In this document: piece by piece, positions 42,456 through 52,581 of the stretch
Numbering within the stretch: position 1 is the first letter of the stretch
Layout: every line of letters starts with the position of its first letter
Origin: Mesostigma viride
Taxonomy: Eukaryota > Streptophyta > Mesostigmatophyceae > Mesostigmatales > Mesostigmataceae
DNA: 64,000 bases
NCBI GenBank assembly: GCA_009746045.1
Contig: RPFO01000050.1
Coordinates: 3,504,445 to 3,568,444, forward strand
Reading direction: 5' to 3'
Notes under the pieces: generated by a model
Database searches by the model: none
Told to the model about the DNA's origin: nothing
Seen by the model: only the letters and a program-made list of their open reading frames with translations
Translations under genes and position numbers: made by a program

Positions 42456-42481
42456 CACGAGTCTAATTAATTAATTAATTC

Positions 42482-43438
42482 GGCCTCCACAAGGGCGGCC
42501 TTGAGCACCGGTTTCAGCACAGGCGGGTCCCGCCCGGTAACCCTTGAGGCGATGCCGGGTGGCCAAGACCTTGGGGGCCTGGGCGTCAGCGGGGCATGTC
42601 AACCGGCACGGGTACCGGCCGTGCCGGGCCGCCAGCAACGGGGTGCGGGCCGCAAAGCCCGCAAAATTGGCTGCGTTGGGAGCACCCTGGGCCATGCAGC
42701 TAGCGCGTCGTCGACGTCTGCCTGGGTGTCCAGGGCCTCCAGGTACGCCCGTCGGCGCCTGTGCGATCCGCTCGTGCTCGGCGTCCGTCCAGTCCTCAGG
42801 CCAGATGAAGTTACCCGGCCCAGACCCGGGGCCGTAGCGCAGACCAGTCAGGACGGGCCACGTACGTATACTTAATTGGGCGCGGCGCTCGGGGGCATGG
42901 AACCGGAGCCGAATGGTCGCACGCACCAACCGGTGGTCAGAGCACACCGTGCCAGGGTGGGTCCGGAACAATCGGGTATCCAGAACCGAAGTGCACCTGG
43001 GCTGCATGCCGTACCAACACGTAGTCCATGCAGACAGGCCTGACGGTCGTTATTAGGGCCCCGAAAAGTGACCAAGTCCAGGCTCACAGGCTGTGAGGGA
43101 CATTGGAAGTGGCAGTTGACATGCAGCAACCATCCCGCTATCCCGCAAGGCAGAAAACAAGGATCGAGGTGTTTGTCATTAGCAGCTGTGCATGCCGGCA
43201 GGCGCAAAGCGACTGCCTGCAGTGCCCACGGGGAGCGTACTACGTTGCATTCAGGCGTCGAGCAAAATAACCACCAAGAACTGGCAGGCCGGGGTGGCCC
43301 CCTCAAGGCTATGCAAGTCCTCGAAGAACTTCGGGCGTTCCAACTGGGGTACGGACCGGCCACTATATGGGGTGCGTAACCCACTCCAATTACCGTGAGT
43401 TCAATGGCCGGTGCATGCTTAGACCGCCCCTCATGCAA
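42482..43438 (-). pseudogene. LINE-B APE-type endonuclease region
   Basis: On the minus strand the end of an AP-endonuclease-like domain is visible: GPNNDRQACL, DYVLV-like text, then CSDHRLVRATIRLRF (the SDH motif that closes the active site), followed by a linker ending VLATRHRLKG and KAALVEA at the junction. Frames shift near 42990 and 43060. The N-terminal half is poorly preserved. The endonuclease would nick target DNA. It continues at 19787 on the other side of the plus-strand LINE. Confidence 0.65.
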
Positions 43439-44281
43439 CTGAGGTGAAATGTGCCACCATAAGGCATGGGGTTAGAAACTGCGTGCTGAGGCTGGCAGCT
43501 GCCAGCGGCGAACACAAAAGGCCAACACCACCTTGGCCTGGCGTCCCACTGCCAGCAACTTGAAGTAAAAACGCCAACCGCCTGCATGCAGGGGATCAGT
43601 GAGCACCGTTGCATGCCAGAAGGCACCGTGCGACGGTGCTCCTGCAACCCTATAGAATAGACACACGATGTGCAATGCAAAAGGCAACATGAAGCTCCTC
43701 CACCTGGTACATGGTCGCTATCTGCCAGCAATTTGCGTACGTTGTAAATTAGCTGCGAGGGCCAAGAAGGATACCTGCTGGCCCTATACAGGGGAGAACG
43801 AGCGCTGAGTGGAGATCGATGGGGGTGGATGCAGCGGAAGATCAAGGCCAGGGGTGGGGATGGAACGGAGGGGAGGGAGATGGATGGAATATATTTAGTG
43901 CATTTCATCGCATGGAGCTTGTCCAGCAGGCGGAGGATGCGAGCATGCCGTCTACTCTGGGTATTCGGGGATGATTGCGCAACGCAGAGGCGTAGAAAAT
44001 CTAGCATGCGTTGTGTATTGCTAATCTGACTGCATGCTGAGAGCTGCCGTTCTGGCCCGAAATACCGGCATGCACCGGCCACCATGTGTCTCTGTCGACT
44101 ATAGGTCGATGCATGCATGGGGGCCGGTGGAACGGGTGGGACTTTTTAGAGGCTGTCCCCGAAGCCTGTTAGTCGCGAGCCCGGACGAGTAGGATTGTCT
44201 ACCTGCTGGAACCACCAAAGGCACTGCAGCATGCGCTTCTTCCGAGTCTCCACACGAGACTCTGCACCCGTGATGTTAATC
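43439..44281 (-). other. LINE-B between ORF1 and endonuclease, decayed
   Basis: A 242-residue minus frame (43390-44118) is open but shows no clear motif, apart from FWHATVLTDPLHAGGWRFY, which recurs diverged near 50016-50150 and so is element sequence. It probably holds the end of ORF1 and the start of the endonuclease with several indels. Confidence 0.5.
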
Positions 44282-44990
44282 TCAACATGCACCGTCAAAG
44301 AAGGCAGCAAAGCGACCATCCAACATCAGACGCATCTGCACACGCTTCCCCGCCTCTACGTACCCCGTCCAGAGCTCTCGCCTCCACGACAGTTCGCGTG
44401 ATTCCAAAGCTTGCTCCTCGCTGCCAGCTGCATGTGCAGGGGTGTAGTTGTCGTCCACTGATGCTGATTGGGGTGGTCTTGAGCAGGTGACGGGCACCAA
44501 TGACCAGTTTCTTGTCGTTCACAGTGGCCATGGTGACCAGAACCAGGCCCAGCTGGCCTGGCAGGTGAATGGCCCTGTCAATACATATGGTCACTTGGTG
44601 TCGCAGCTGCAGCACCCCCAGGAACGCTGGGCCTCGCAATGCCTCGGTAAGCGCTTGTGCGGTGTCATGCTTGTCCACCTCAAAGTTCTTGAGGACTATA
44701 TTGCGTTGTCTGAGCTGTGCCACATTCTGTGACAACACTGCAGAGGCTGCCGTCTTAGCCGCAAGTTGGGCCACGATGGCGTCTAGAGGCTTGCCCGTCA
44801 CGTCCGCGAACTGACGTGACCCGCTTGGCGGGGGGGGTGGCCATGTCTGCCTTTAATTCCAGCAAGGTGGCTTGGGTTGCAGCAGATGCAGCAGCCATGA
44901 ACTTGAGCTCACCTCGCACAGAGGTGAGGGACTGCTGCATGCCACGCAGCAGCTCAGCGCTAGGGGTGTGGGCGTCGACCGCGGTGTCGG
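44282..44990 (-). pseudogene. LINE-B ORF1, central and C-terminal part
   Basis: From 44990: DTAVDAHTPSAELLRGMQQS, a helical stretch, QRNIVLKNFEVDKHDTAQAL, an RRM-like region ending KKLVIGARHLLKTTPI, and after a frameshift the CTD block VDDNYTPAHAAG and RRELWTGYVEAGKRVQ. It parallels LINE X ORF1 (LNAILKNFDME, RRRELWPTYLQL). The N terminus is at 48905-48829, separated by X2. Confidence 0.7.
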
Positions 44991-45640
44991 ATTAATTAAT
45001 TAATTAATTAGAGACATAACTCCGTTGGGAGTACATGTAGCACATATCCCTGATAAGGGGCATATGGCTTTTAATACATTCTGGGCTACTTCCTGCAAGG
45101 GTGGGAATGTAAGCTACCCTTGCTCTAGTAGGTGCACCATGCAGGGCACCTGCACCCTCATGATCTTCACACTATGCCCAGCTAAGGGGGAGTATGTCAT
45201 GTGGGGGAAGATCATCATGGCTATACAAGAGCTAGGGCATGGCTTCTCGACAGAGAGCATCTCTCTGCATGGCATATAGCATGGCTAAATTCTTAATGCG
45301 ACATCCATGGGGGTCCCATTATAGGCAGGGCGTGGCTAAATTCTGAAGGCATCGTCCATGGGGGCCATTATGGGCGCACATGCGCGTGGGCCACATGCTA
45401 GGCTAAGCCTGACTAATCTACACTACTGGGTCTACGTCTAGGTCATCTAGTCGCTCTACACGTAAGCCAGCCATGATTTCAATGCACACGGATACACATT
45501 TCCATAACCATTCATCTTCATCATCCTGAACGACTCGAACACGCGGACAAGATAACGGCAGGCTCGAGCTACCATGGTCCGGATTCTCCCGATTTCTGGC
45601 CTAGCTGCGCTGCATGGTTGTCTCCTTGATATATATATTA

Positions 45641-47478
45641 AAAATATAATTACTTACAGCAGAGTGAAATCACTCAAACCAAAGCAAACGCCCAGCTATA
45701 AACCTATATACAGAGCCATGTCAAAGCTCTATACTACGATAAGACCAATGGAAACGCCTAACGGGAGGAACCTAATAGCCCTGCTGCACCGCAAAATCAG
45801 CCCGCGTACGGCGGAGCATGATGTCAGCCATGGCCCGAGTCAGCGCCACCGACAAGCGCTGACGCCAATATGACGTCCAGGTCCGCGCCGACCATGGGGC
45901 CCGCTGGCCCTCCAGGTCCAGCCGGTCCTCCCGGAGCCGGCAACACTCCTTGAAGAAGGCGGAGGTCAGGGGCCCCATGGCCCCAAACTCCTCCAGGACA
46001 AAGGGCACCACACGATGGTGCCCGACGTCGCCGTAGGCCAGGAGCTTGGCCCGCTCCGCCCGGTCCGCCGTGTAACCTGCCGTGAGGGAGGCCCCAGCCA
46101 CGTGGCTAAGAGCCAAGGGCCGCGCCACCGAAACGTCAATAAGCAGATGCCGGCCACCCCCCTCAAAGTCCAGCACCACGATGTCAGGCCGGTGGTTGGG
46201 GGAATAGAAGGCAGCGCCATCCGCATCCTCGGACCGGATGTTCGCGTGGGGGAAAACCGACCGAATCATGGCGAGCACCACCGTCAGGAGGACAGTGTGC
46301 AAATACAAATACCAATTCTGATTCTGTTGGCCCCCCATGCAGGCAAGGTAGTGAGTCCCCGTGGGATCCAGCGGCTGCCCACAGCTACCACAAGGCCGCC
46401 CGGCCGGAACAAGAGGCTGCGGGGCAAATAGCTGGTGCCGGAGCGCCACCGAGTAGTGGCTGGGAGCCAAGGCAAATGGGGGGGCCATGGGAAGAGCACG
46501 AAGGTACGCCGAGCCCACACTCCGCAAGGAAAGCGAGAACAGCCACGCACGTCCCTGGGCGTTGAGGTCTGCGAAAAGAGCAATCCAATCAGCCGTGTGC
46601 AGAATACCCGCGTAGGTTTTCTGGTGTTTATCGATGACGCGAGCAGGGAATGCGGCGGGAGATTGAACGGAGGCGACCGAGGGAGTGCCGCGAGGGAGGT
46701 GGCGCTGTACCGCCTGAGCGGCACGGACGGGAGAACAGGCCTGCTGGATCTCAGCATAGGCCTCCTGGATGGCGGTGACGAAGGGCAAAGGGCTGCTGGG
46801 GTCCAGGAGGTCAGGCGCTGCCGTTGCCAAAAGGGGCAGGAGCCGGCAGCTTTCCGCCCACGACTGAGCGACGGAGCCCAAAAATGCTGCTGGGGCCAGC
46901 CGGGCGGCACGAGTCAGACCGCAGCCACCCATCCGTGCAGGCAGGGAGGCAATGCGAATAGCATGTGGCGGGAGGTCGGGGCCCGGGACCAGCTGCGCCA
47001 AGGCCGACTGGATGCGTTCGTCGTGGCCCTCGGCGGCCAGCCGGACCTGAGCCGGAAGAGCGCCCCGGAGCCAGTGAACGACGCGAGGGTGAGCGCAAAA
47101 CCACAGAAGCAGACCCTTGGTCTGCGAATCATGAAGGCGCGCAATCAAGGGCAGTACCTCAGTGCGTGCCTCGAGGGCGGCCCGCAGAGCATCGATGACA
47201 AACGCGGGGTCGCCAACCGGAACGCCGAGGACATCCAACCCATGGAGGCGCTCGTCCCGGCCCAAGAGCTGGGGCGGAAAGCCGGAGCAATCACCTTGGG
47301 GCGAGTACACCGCGCACTTGGCCAGGGTCAACTGGAGGTTGATGTCGGCCACCGCGGTCTGCAGTGCCAGCAGAGCCGCGGTGGTGTCCGGCACCGGGCC
47401 CAGAAGGTAGATATCATCCAAGTAGGCCTGAATAGCGACCGCCGGGTGGGCAGCATGGACCGCTTGGAGGCAACCCTT
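45641..47478 (-). mobile_element. R2-like LINE copy A
   Basis: The 3' end is at the left (TTACTTACAGCAGAGTG...). The 5' end is truncated at 47478, just upstream of the RT active site. CCTTGATATATATATT occurs on the left and again at the right boundary, so the copy sits in a duplicated TA-rich target, immediately followed by copy B. 3' UTR 45641-45771. Confidence 0.8.
45772..47421 (-). CDS. R2-like LINE ORF, RT active site to C-terminal endonuclease-like domain (5'-truncated)
   Basis: 549 open residues. The first Met is internal: it is preceded in frame by LQAVHAAHPAVAIQAYL, so the RT active site is YLDD (47430-47415). Then come KCAVYSPQGDCSGF, LGVPVGDP, RMGGCGLTRAARLAPAAF, the knuckle CGSCGQPLDPTGTHYLAC near residue 345-362, and the candidate nuclease motif RPDIVVLDFEGGG-RHLLIDVSV near 415-440. 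It ends RTRADFAVQQGY. The CCHC then PD...D layout is that of R2/NeSL-type LINEs, which cut specific sites. This is the best copy in the window. Confidence 0.8.
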   Translation of the reverse strand: MDDIYLLGPVPDTTAALLALQTAVADINLQLTLAKCAVYSPQGDCSGFPPQLLGRDERLHGLDVLGVPVGDPAFVIDALRAALEARTEVLPLIARLHDSQTKGLLLWFCAHPRVVHWLRGALPAQVRLAAEGHDERIQSALAQLVPGPDLPPHAIRIASLPARMGGCGLTRAARLAPAAFLGSVAQSWAESCRLLPLLATAAPDLLDPSSPLPFVTAIQEAYAEIQQACSPVRAAQAVQRHLPRGTPSVASVQSPAAFPARVIDKHQKTYAGILHTADWIALFADLNAQGRAWLFSLSLRSVGSAYLRALPMAPPFALAPSHYSVALRHQLFAPQPLVPAGRPCGSCGQPLDPTGTHYLACMGGQQNQNWYLYLHTVLLTVVLAMIRSVFPHANIRSEDADGAAFYSPNHRPDIVVLDFEGGGRHLLIDVSVARPLALSHVAGASLTAGYTADRAERAKLLAYGDVGHHRVVPFVLEEFGAMGPLTSAFFKECCRLREDRLDLEGQRAPWSARTWTSYWRQRLSVALTRAMADIMLRRTRADFAVQQGY

Positions 47479-48395
47479 GATATATATATTAAAAATATAA
47501 TTACTTACAGCAGAGTGAAATCACTCAAACCAAAGCAAACGCCCAGCTATAAACCTATATACAGAGCCATGTCAAAGCTCTATACTACGATATAAGACCA
47601 ATGGAAACGCCTAACGGGAGGAACCTAATAGCCCTGCTGCACCGCAAAATCAGCCCGCGTACGGCGGAGCATGATGTCAGCCATGGCCCGAGTCAGCGCC
47701 ACCGACAAGCGCTGACGCCAATATGACGTCCAGGTCCGCGCCGACCATGGGGCCCGCTGGCCCTCCAGGTCCAGCCGGTCCTCCCGGAGCCGGCAACACT
47801 CCTTGAAGAAGGCGGAGGTCAGGGGCCCCATGGCCCCAAACTCCTCCAGGACAAAGGGCACCACACGATGGTGCCCGACGTCGCCGTAGGCCAGGAGCTT
47901 GGCCCGCTCCGCCCGGTCCGCCGTGTAACCTGCCGTGAGGGAGGCCCCAGCCACGTGGCTAAGAGCCAAGGGCCGCGCCACCGAAACGTCAATAAGCAGA
48001 TGCCGGCCACCCCCCTCAAAGTCCAGCACCACGATGTCAGGCCGGTGGTTGGGGGAATAGAAGGCAGCGCCATCCGCATCCTCGGACCGGATGTTCGCGT
48101 GGGGGAAAACCGACCGAATCATGGCGAGCACCACCGTCAGGAGGACAGTGTGCAAATACAAATACCAATTCTGATTCTGTTGGCCCCCCATGCAGGCAAG
48201 GTAGTGAGTCCCCGTGGGATCCAGCGGCTGCCCACAGCTACCACAAGGCCGCCCGGCCGGAACAAGAGGCTGCGGGGCAAATAGCTGGTGCCGGAGCGCC
48301 ACCGAGTAGTGGCTGGGAGCCAAGGCGAATGGGGGGGCCATGGGAAGAGCACGAAGGTACGCCGAGCCCACACTCCGCAAGGAAAGCGAGAACAT
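47479..48395 (-). mobile_element. R2-like LINE copy B, 5'-truncated
   Basis: Nearly identical to the left half of copy A, including the 3' UTR. It is truncated within the ORF at 48395, next to ACATATATATTCCC. Copies A and B lie head to tail at the same TA-rich target. Confidence 0.85.
47625..48395 (-). pseudogene. R2-like LINE ORF, C-terminal 250 residues (copy B)
   Basis: Open from the truncation to the stop at 47625-47627: SLSLRSVGSAYLRALPM, the knuckle CGSCGQPLDPTGTHYLAC, RPDIVVLDFEGGG and LLIDVSV. It differs from copy A at a few bases only, so the two insertions came from the same source lineage. Confidence 0.8.
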
Positions 48396-48404
48396 ATATA
48401 TTCC

Positions 48405-48638
48405 CTAGTCTGAGGTGGCCGGGGGGGCCTGCCTGGGCGGTGTCCGGGATGCGGCAGCGATAGTCGCAGGCCGTTTGCAGAGTTCAGGGCAGCATGTTAA
48501 GAGGCAGGAGGTGCGTTGCAGGTCGTCGTCCCACTTCAGCCACTCAGCGGGGCCGTCAGGCACAGAGCTCTGCGCCGGTGTGGGGATGGCGGATGATGTC
48601 CGGTCGGTGTCGTATTGGAATTTGAGGATTTGTTGCAC
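48405..48638 (-). pseudogene. LINE X2 ORF end, unrecognised
   Basis: A 77-residue frame ends TPPRQAPPATSD at a TAG. The bases around the stop (TATTCCCTAG on the plus strand) resemble those around the LINE X ORF1 stop (GTATTCCCCTAG), so this is probably the end of the matching ORF in a diverged relative. No motif is visible. Confidence 0.4.
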
Positions 48639-48828
48639 GTCGATTGGCGAGCGGCATGGTGAAAAATGACTAAAGGTCGGCCGGTTGCGGTACGAGGCTT
48701 ATATATTTGGTTAAAGCAGACGGTGCAGGCGGTAGGGTTGCAGGCGCGGTGTTAGCCTCGGTGTCCATGGAAGTGGCTTCCGTGGTGCGTAGCTTTTTGT
48801 GCGCCGCCGGCGCCGGGGGCGGTGTCGG

Positions 48829-49160
48829 GCGGCAGGGCTGGCTTCCTCAAGAACGTCGTCGATGGAGCGGTCTTCCGGGGCTGGTGGTGTTCCTGTGGCC
48901 TCCATAGCTACGATTAAGAAGACGTATGCTACATAGTCGGGGTCGCAGGCGTGCTGTTCACGGGCGGAATGCCGCCATATCGAGCCGAAAAAGATCGATA
49001 TTTGCTGGGCAGGCCGATGGCTGCATGCAGTGTACAAAATCGGAGGCGACTGCTGCAGGAAATTAGATCAGCGTGTTCGTCATCAAAAGACGAGTCGAAT
49101 GCAATCAACTTGACTAAATTTCATGGCCGGAGTCGAACGTTATGGGCATTCTCGGGGCAT
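48829..49160 (-). pseudogene. LINE-B ORF1 start and 5' UTR
   Basis: ORF1 begins MEATGTPPAPEDRS at 48905 and runs IDDVLEEASPAAR to the X2 insertion, then continues at 44990 with DTAVDAHTPS after a one-base frame difference. The upstream 49160-48906 shares ATCAGCGTGTTCGTC-type text with the LINE X leader at 18237-18300, showing that the two families have related 5' ends. It is the 5' end of the oldest LINE in the stack. Confidence 0.6.
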
Positions 49161-49507
49161 CTATGATCCATTCATATTGGGACGTCTCCTTGATATTTGG
49201 GCCGGGCTAGATACTCCAGGACTCCCCAACGGGCCGGAGCACGTGCAACTCCGGCGATAATTATGTTGTCTCCTTGATAACTAACGTCTTCATCCATCGT
49301 GAAGACTAAAAAAACAATTAAACATGGATCAATAAAATAACGCAACAGGCTCTATACCATGGTCCAGACCATCCTCGAGAGTTCTGGCCCGCGCTGGTTG
49401 CATGCCTCAATTGTACATGTAGTTGTCTCACTAAGTATCAAATCTCACTAATTAGTATAACACAAGGATTTATAAAGCCATTGAAAGTCGGAAAATAGAT
49501 AATAGAT
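49161..49507. other. Unassigned repeat remnants
   Basis: Two GTCTCCTTGAT words (49186 and 49270) and one more hairpin of the LINE tail type (CCC-CAAC-GGG at 49224-49233) occur here, suggesting decayed LINE ends. No ORF. Confidence 0.45.
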
Positions 49508-49855
49508 CAAGGAGACAACCAGCGCAGGCCAGAAATCGTGAGAATCCGGACCATGGTAGCTCGAGCCTGCCGTTATCTTGTCCGCGTGTTCGAGTCGTTC
49601 AGGATGATGAATATGAATGGTGATGGAAATGTGTAGCCTTGTGCATTGAAATTATCACTTGAGGAGACAACCAGCGCAGGCCAGAAATCGGGAGAATCCG
49701 GACCATGGTAGCTCGAGCCTGCCGTTATCTTGTCCGCGTGTTCGAGTCGTTCAGGATGATGAAAATCAATGGTGATGGAAATGTGTAGCCTTGTGCATTG
49801 ACATTATGGCGCTGGCTTACATGTAGAGCGACTAGATGACCTAGACGGTGGGGCC
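49508..49855 (+). repeat. Head-to-tail dimer of a 150-190 bp repeat
   Basis: Unit 1 (49508-49660) and unit 2 (49661-49855) both start around AAGGAGACAACCAGCGCAGG. The same unit is in X2, inverted (45440-45632), and partly at 5122-5160. Inside are TGGTAGCTCGAG and, 33 bases on, TGTTCGAGTCG, which resemble pol III A and B boxes. A tRNA-related SINE is possible. Confidence 0.6.
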
Positions 49856-49989
49856 GGAAACAACTTGCTTGACTGATCAGGGCGTGTGTTTCGAGCCTAA
49901 CTGGCCGGGAGTGTCTAGTGGTGAGCACCATTGCTGCGATCGCTCTCCCACCATTTACGAGGAAATACCCGCAAATGGAAAACCACTGA

Positions 49990-50213
49990 AAAGGTCTAGC
50001 TAGTCAGTCATCACGTTAGCCATGCCATGATTCCAAACGTCCAAGAACTGCACACGGTGCAAAGGCAAAAAGCCGGAGAACAGCACTTTCAAATGTGCGG
50101 CGGGAACCAAAAGCCCGTGTATGCCAGAAAACATCGTGTGGCTGCAGCGACGCGACGATGTGGACAACGAATCCAGTGCCAAGCTCGGAACGGCCGCAAA
50201 GGAGATCTGGCAT
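49990..50213 (-). pseudogene. LINE-B-related endonuclease-region fragment
   Basis: The minus frame contains SLQPHDVFWHTRAFGSRRTF, alignable by eye with PSHGAFWHATVLTDPLHAGG of LINE-B at 43580-43640. It is cut at 50213 by MITE-2. Confidence 0.45.
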
Positions 50214-51000
50214 CATCAAGTTTCGTTTAAGTGGCCAGCCGGAGCGGCTGCTTAGGTTTTAGCGGACAAGTGTTCGAAGCGCGTCATTGGTGAATTACTT
50301 GGGAACTTGGGTTTCCCCGCGAAACTCCAACCGCACGTTCAGATTTCCAAATCTCAAGTCAAGTTCGGCGCAACTTTCTGAACGGGGGCAGTTGACGAGC
50401 AGCATTCCTCCGGACGAATGAATTGCGTTCCATACTTGCGCAAAATTTTGAAAGGTAGCTTGCGTGCAGCCCTACTAAAATTTGCGCGGACGTTCAGATT
50501 TCCAAATCTCGGGTAAATTTCGGCGGAACTTTCTGAACGGGGGTAGTTGGCGGGCAGCGTTCCTCCAGACGAATGAAATGCGTTCCATACTAGCGCAAAA
50601 TTTTGAAAGGTAGCTTGCGTGCAGCCCTACTAAAATTTGCGCGAAGTGTGGGACTGAAAATTCGTAACGGAAACTTTTTGGTAGTTGCCGTCACTTCCTT
50701 TTGTGCAAACGTGTGGGAGTGAAAATTCGTAACGGAAACTTTTTGGTAGTTGCCGTCACTTCATTTTGCGCGAGTGTTGGGCTGAAAATTCGTAACGGAA
50801 ACTTTTTGGTAGTTGGCGTCACTTCCTTTGGTTCGACTGAAAATTCGCTGAAATTCGCTGAATTCGTACCGTAGCCTAATTTTTAGTACCTATTTTAGTG
50901 ACGGGGCACCTAAAAATTTGCCCACAAGTACACTTGGCAGCGCGCTCACTGGGAAAAATTGTACAGCCGCTCCGGCGGGCCACTTGAACGAATTGTAATG
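50214..51000. mobile_element. MITE-2 copy b (inverted relative to copy a)
   Basis: 787 bp, with the same imperfect terminal inverted repeats and internal tandem blocks as 26857-27644, in reverse orientation. The ends are CATCAAG and GTAATG. No target duplication was seen. Confidence 0.85.
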
Positions 51001-51177
51001 CACAGGGTTCAGATGTGCGGAGATACTACGCGATCCAGCCGGTCCACGACCTGTTTGTAGAGCTTGTGCCAAGGGGCAGCACCGAACAGATGTGGGTGAC
51101 GTTGCAAAAAACACCGGACTTGACGGAGCATAATGTCTCGATCATAGATAATAGATGTTTATATTAAAGGCAGTATG
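51001..51177 (-). pseudogene. Second copy of the RT C-terminal-like fragment
   Basis: 51003-51150 repeats 1549-1697 with several substitutions and is cut by MITE-2 on the left. Gypsy-B starts at 51178. Confidence 0.5.
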
Positions 51178-52581
51178 TGATGGACCGGGTGCGCCGCAAG
51201 CTGGTGCCCCCAGATGCTGTACTCCACGAGCGAATTGCCTTCGGCAAGCTGCGCCAGGGGACCACCCCATATCGCGAGTTTCTGTCTAAATTTGAGTCCA
51301 GCGCCGCCTATCTGGCCGACATGACCTGGTATGAGTACAAGATCAGGTTCATCGAGGCATGCACTCTGTCCTGAGCTGCAGGACGAGGTATTCAAGCACT
51401 ACGCTGAGGTCCCTTGGGAGGAGTGGGACATCTTGAATATCCAGAGGTATCTCCTACAGGTGGCCGACGTAGTGGCTCGCGGGCGTGCACCCTCAGTGCG
51501 CCGTTTCTTCAGACCAGCTCCCCCGCAACGGGTGAATCAGATGTACTCCACTGAGTTCGCCGGCGAGGAGGAGGACGAGTACCTCGACGACCCTGATGAG
51601 GGCTACACTGACCAGGGTGTCAACGCGATCGACGCTAGCAAGGCGCGATGCTTCATGTGCAGCGAGGTGGGGCACCTCAAGCGCGACTGCCCCAAGCTCC
51701 GGGGCAAGCACGCCAGTCGTGGGGCAGGAGACGGGGAACCCAGTGTTCACTTCTCTGGCCCAGCCTTCGGCAGCCGCCCCGACTCCTCCGGTCCTCGGGA
51801 CCGACCCCGCAACGCGGGTGAGCGTGCGGCTCGCCTGCAGCACGCCAGACAGGTCCCGACGCAGTACCAGCAGCCGCGACCACCCGCGACCAGCTCTACC
51901 AAGGGCGTGTTGCGCGCGGTCAACGAGATTGAGGCGCGGCGACAGTCCTCCTCTTCCGGCCATAATACGCATGCAGTGGCGGGCTACGAGTATGACGACG
52001 AGGAGGGGGCTGACGAAGAGGAGGAGGGGGGGAAGAGGGCGGGCGGTCGGGCGAGGCGGCCTCCCGTCCCACCGCTCCTCGGGAGTAGTAGCCCTGCCCG
52101 TGGGCTTGGGTCCCGGGGTAGGGGATAGGGTAGAAAAATCAGATGGTAGTCCAGACGCGGAGTCAACTAGAGTAGAGGTAGACGTCAATAACGTGGCCTC
52201 AGACGCGTCCACTCAACCGGCGGCGCGTGCATCTCAAGGAGGTTCGCGACATTTGTTTCTTTTCAGCGGAGGGTTACTGGTCCCTCCCACCGTCCTTGAT
52301 CCGTATTTGAAGGAGAAAACGATCATGGACGTGAAGTTCCTGGTCGACACCGGCGCCTCCACGTCCTTCATCAACGAGGCCCTGGTGCGTCGGCTGGGCC
52401 TGGTACCACGACCTCACACCACGGCAGTGTATGTCACCTACTCGGATGGCCGGCGGCACCAATCGCCGGGCCTAGCAGACATCAAGGGTGTGCTGCAGGG
52501 CACGCCGGTGGACCTGGTGGCGACTATTGCGCCGCTGGGCGCTGCCGACATCATCATTGGAGTGGACTGGCTGGACAAGCA
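51178..52581 (+). pseudogene. Gypsy-B Gag (5'-truncated) and protease start
   Basis: MDRVRRKLVPPDAVL, then PELQDEVFKHYAEVPWEEW, the knuckle CFMCSEVGHLKRDC near 51654, a variable stretch, and the protease VKFLVDTGASTSFI (52334-52375) to IIIGVDWLDKQ (52549-52581). A frameshift near 51362 separates the first 65 codons, and another near 51730 the protease frame. The protease C terminus is cut by MITE-1. Confidence 0.85.

Larger units (their letters stand above)
19796..42481 (+). mobile_element. LINE-B prime: plus-strand L1-like LINE, interrupted by Gypsy-A
   Basis: The TSD GGCCTCCA lies at 19788-19795 and 42482-42489. Without Gypsy-A the element is about 1.6 kb: 5'-truncated RT (19796-20501), RT C terminus (41582-42042), a 3' UTR with a (CCAT)n array, a terminal hairpin and a (TTAA)n tail at 42461-42481. 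It landed in an older copy of the same family on the opposite strand, so the two are in inverted orientation. Confidence 0.85.
44991..48818 (-). mobile_element. LINE X2: short X-type LINE, interrupted by two R2-like LINEs
   Basis: TSD GCGGTGTCGG at 44981-44990 and 48819-48828. Without 45641-48395 it is about 1.1 kb: a short coding end (48405-48638), a 3' UTR (45632-45012) sharing about 400 bases with LINE X, the ACTCC-CAAC-GGAGT hairpin at 45019-45032 (minus) and a (TTAA)n tail at 44991-45011. It is probably 5'-truncated. It carries a roughly 190-base block (45440-45632) that is missing in X and repeated at 49508-49855. Confidence 0.7.

Noticed and set aside
42062-42466. Long Met-Asp-Gly-Trp and His-Pro-Ser-Ile repeat proteins
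   Set aside because: They are translations of the (CCAT)n microsatellite in three frames on both strands, not genes.
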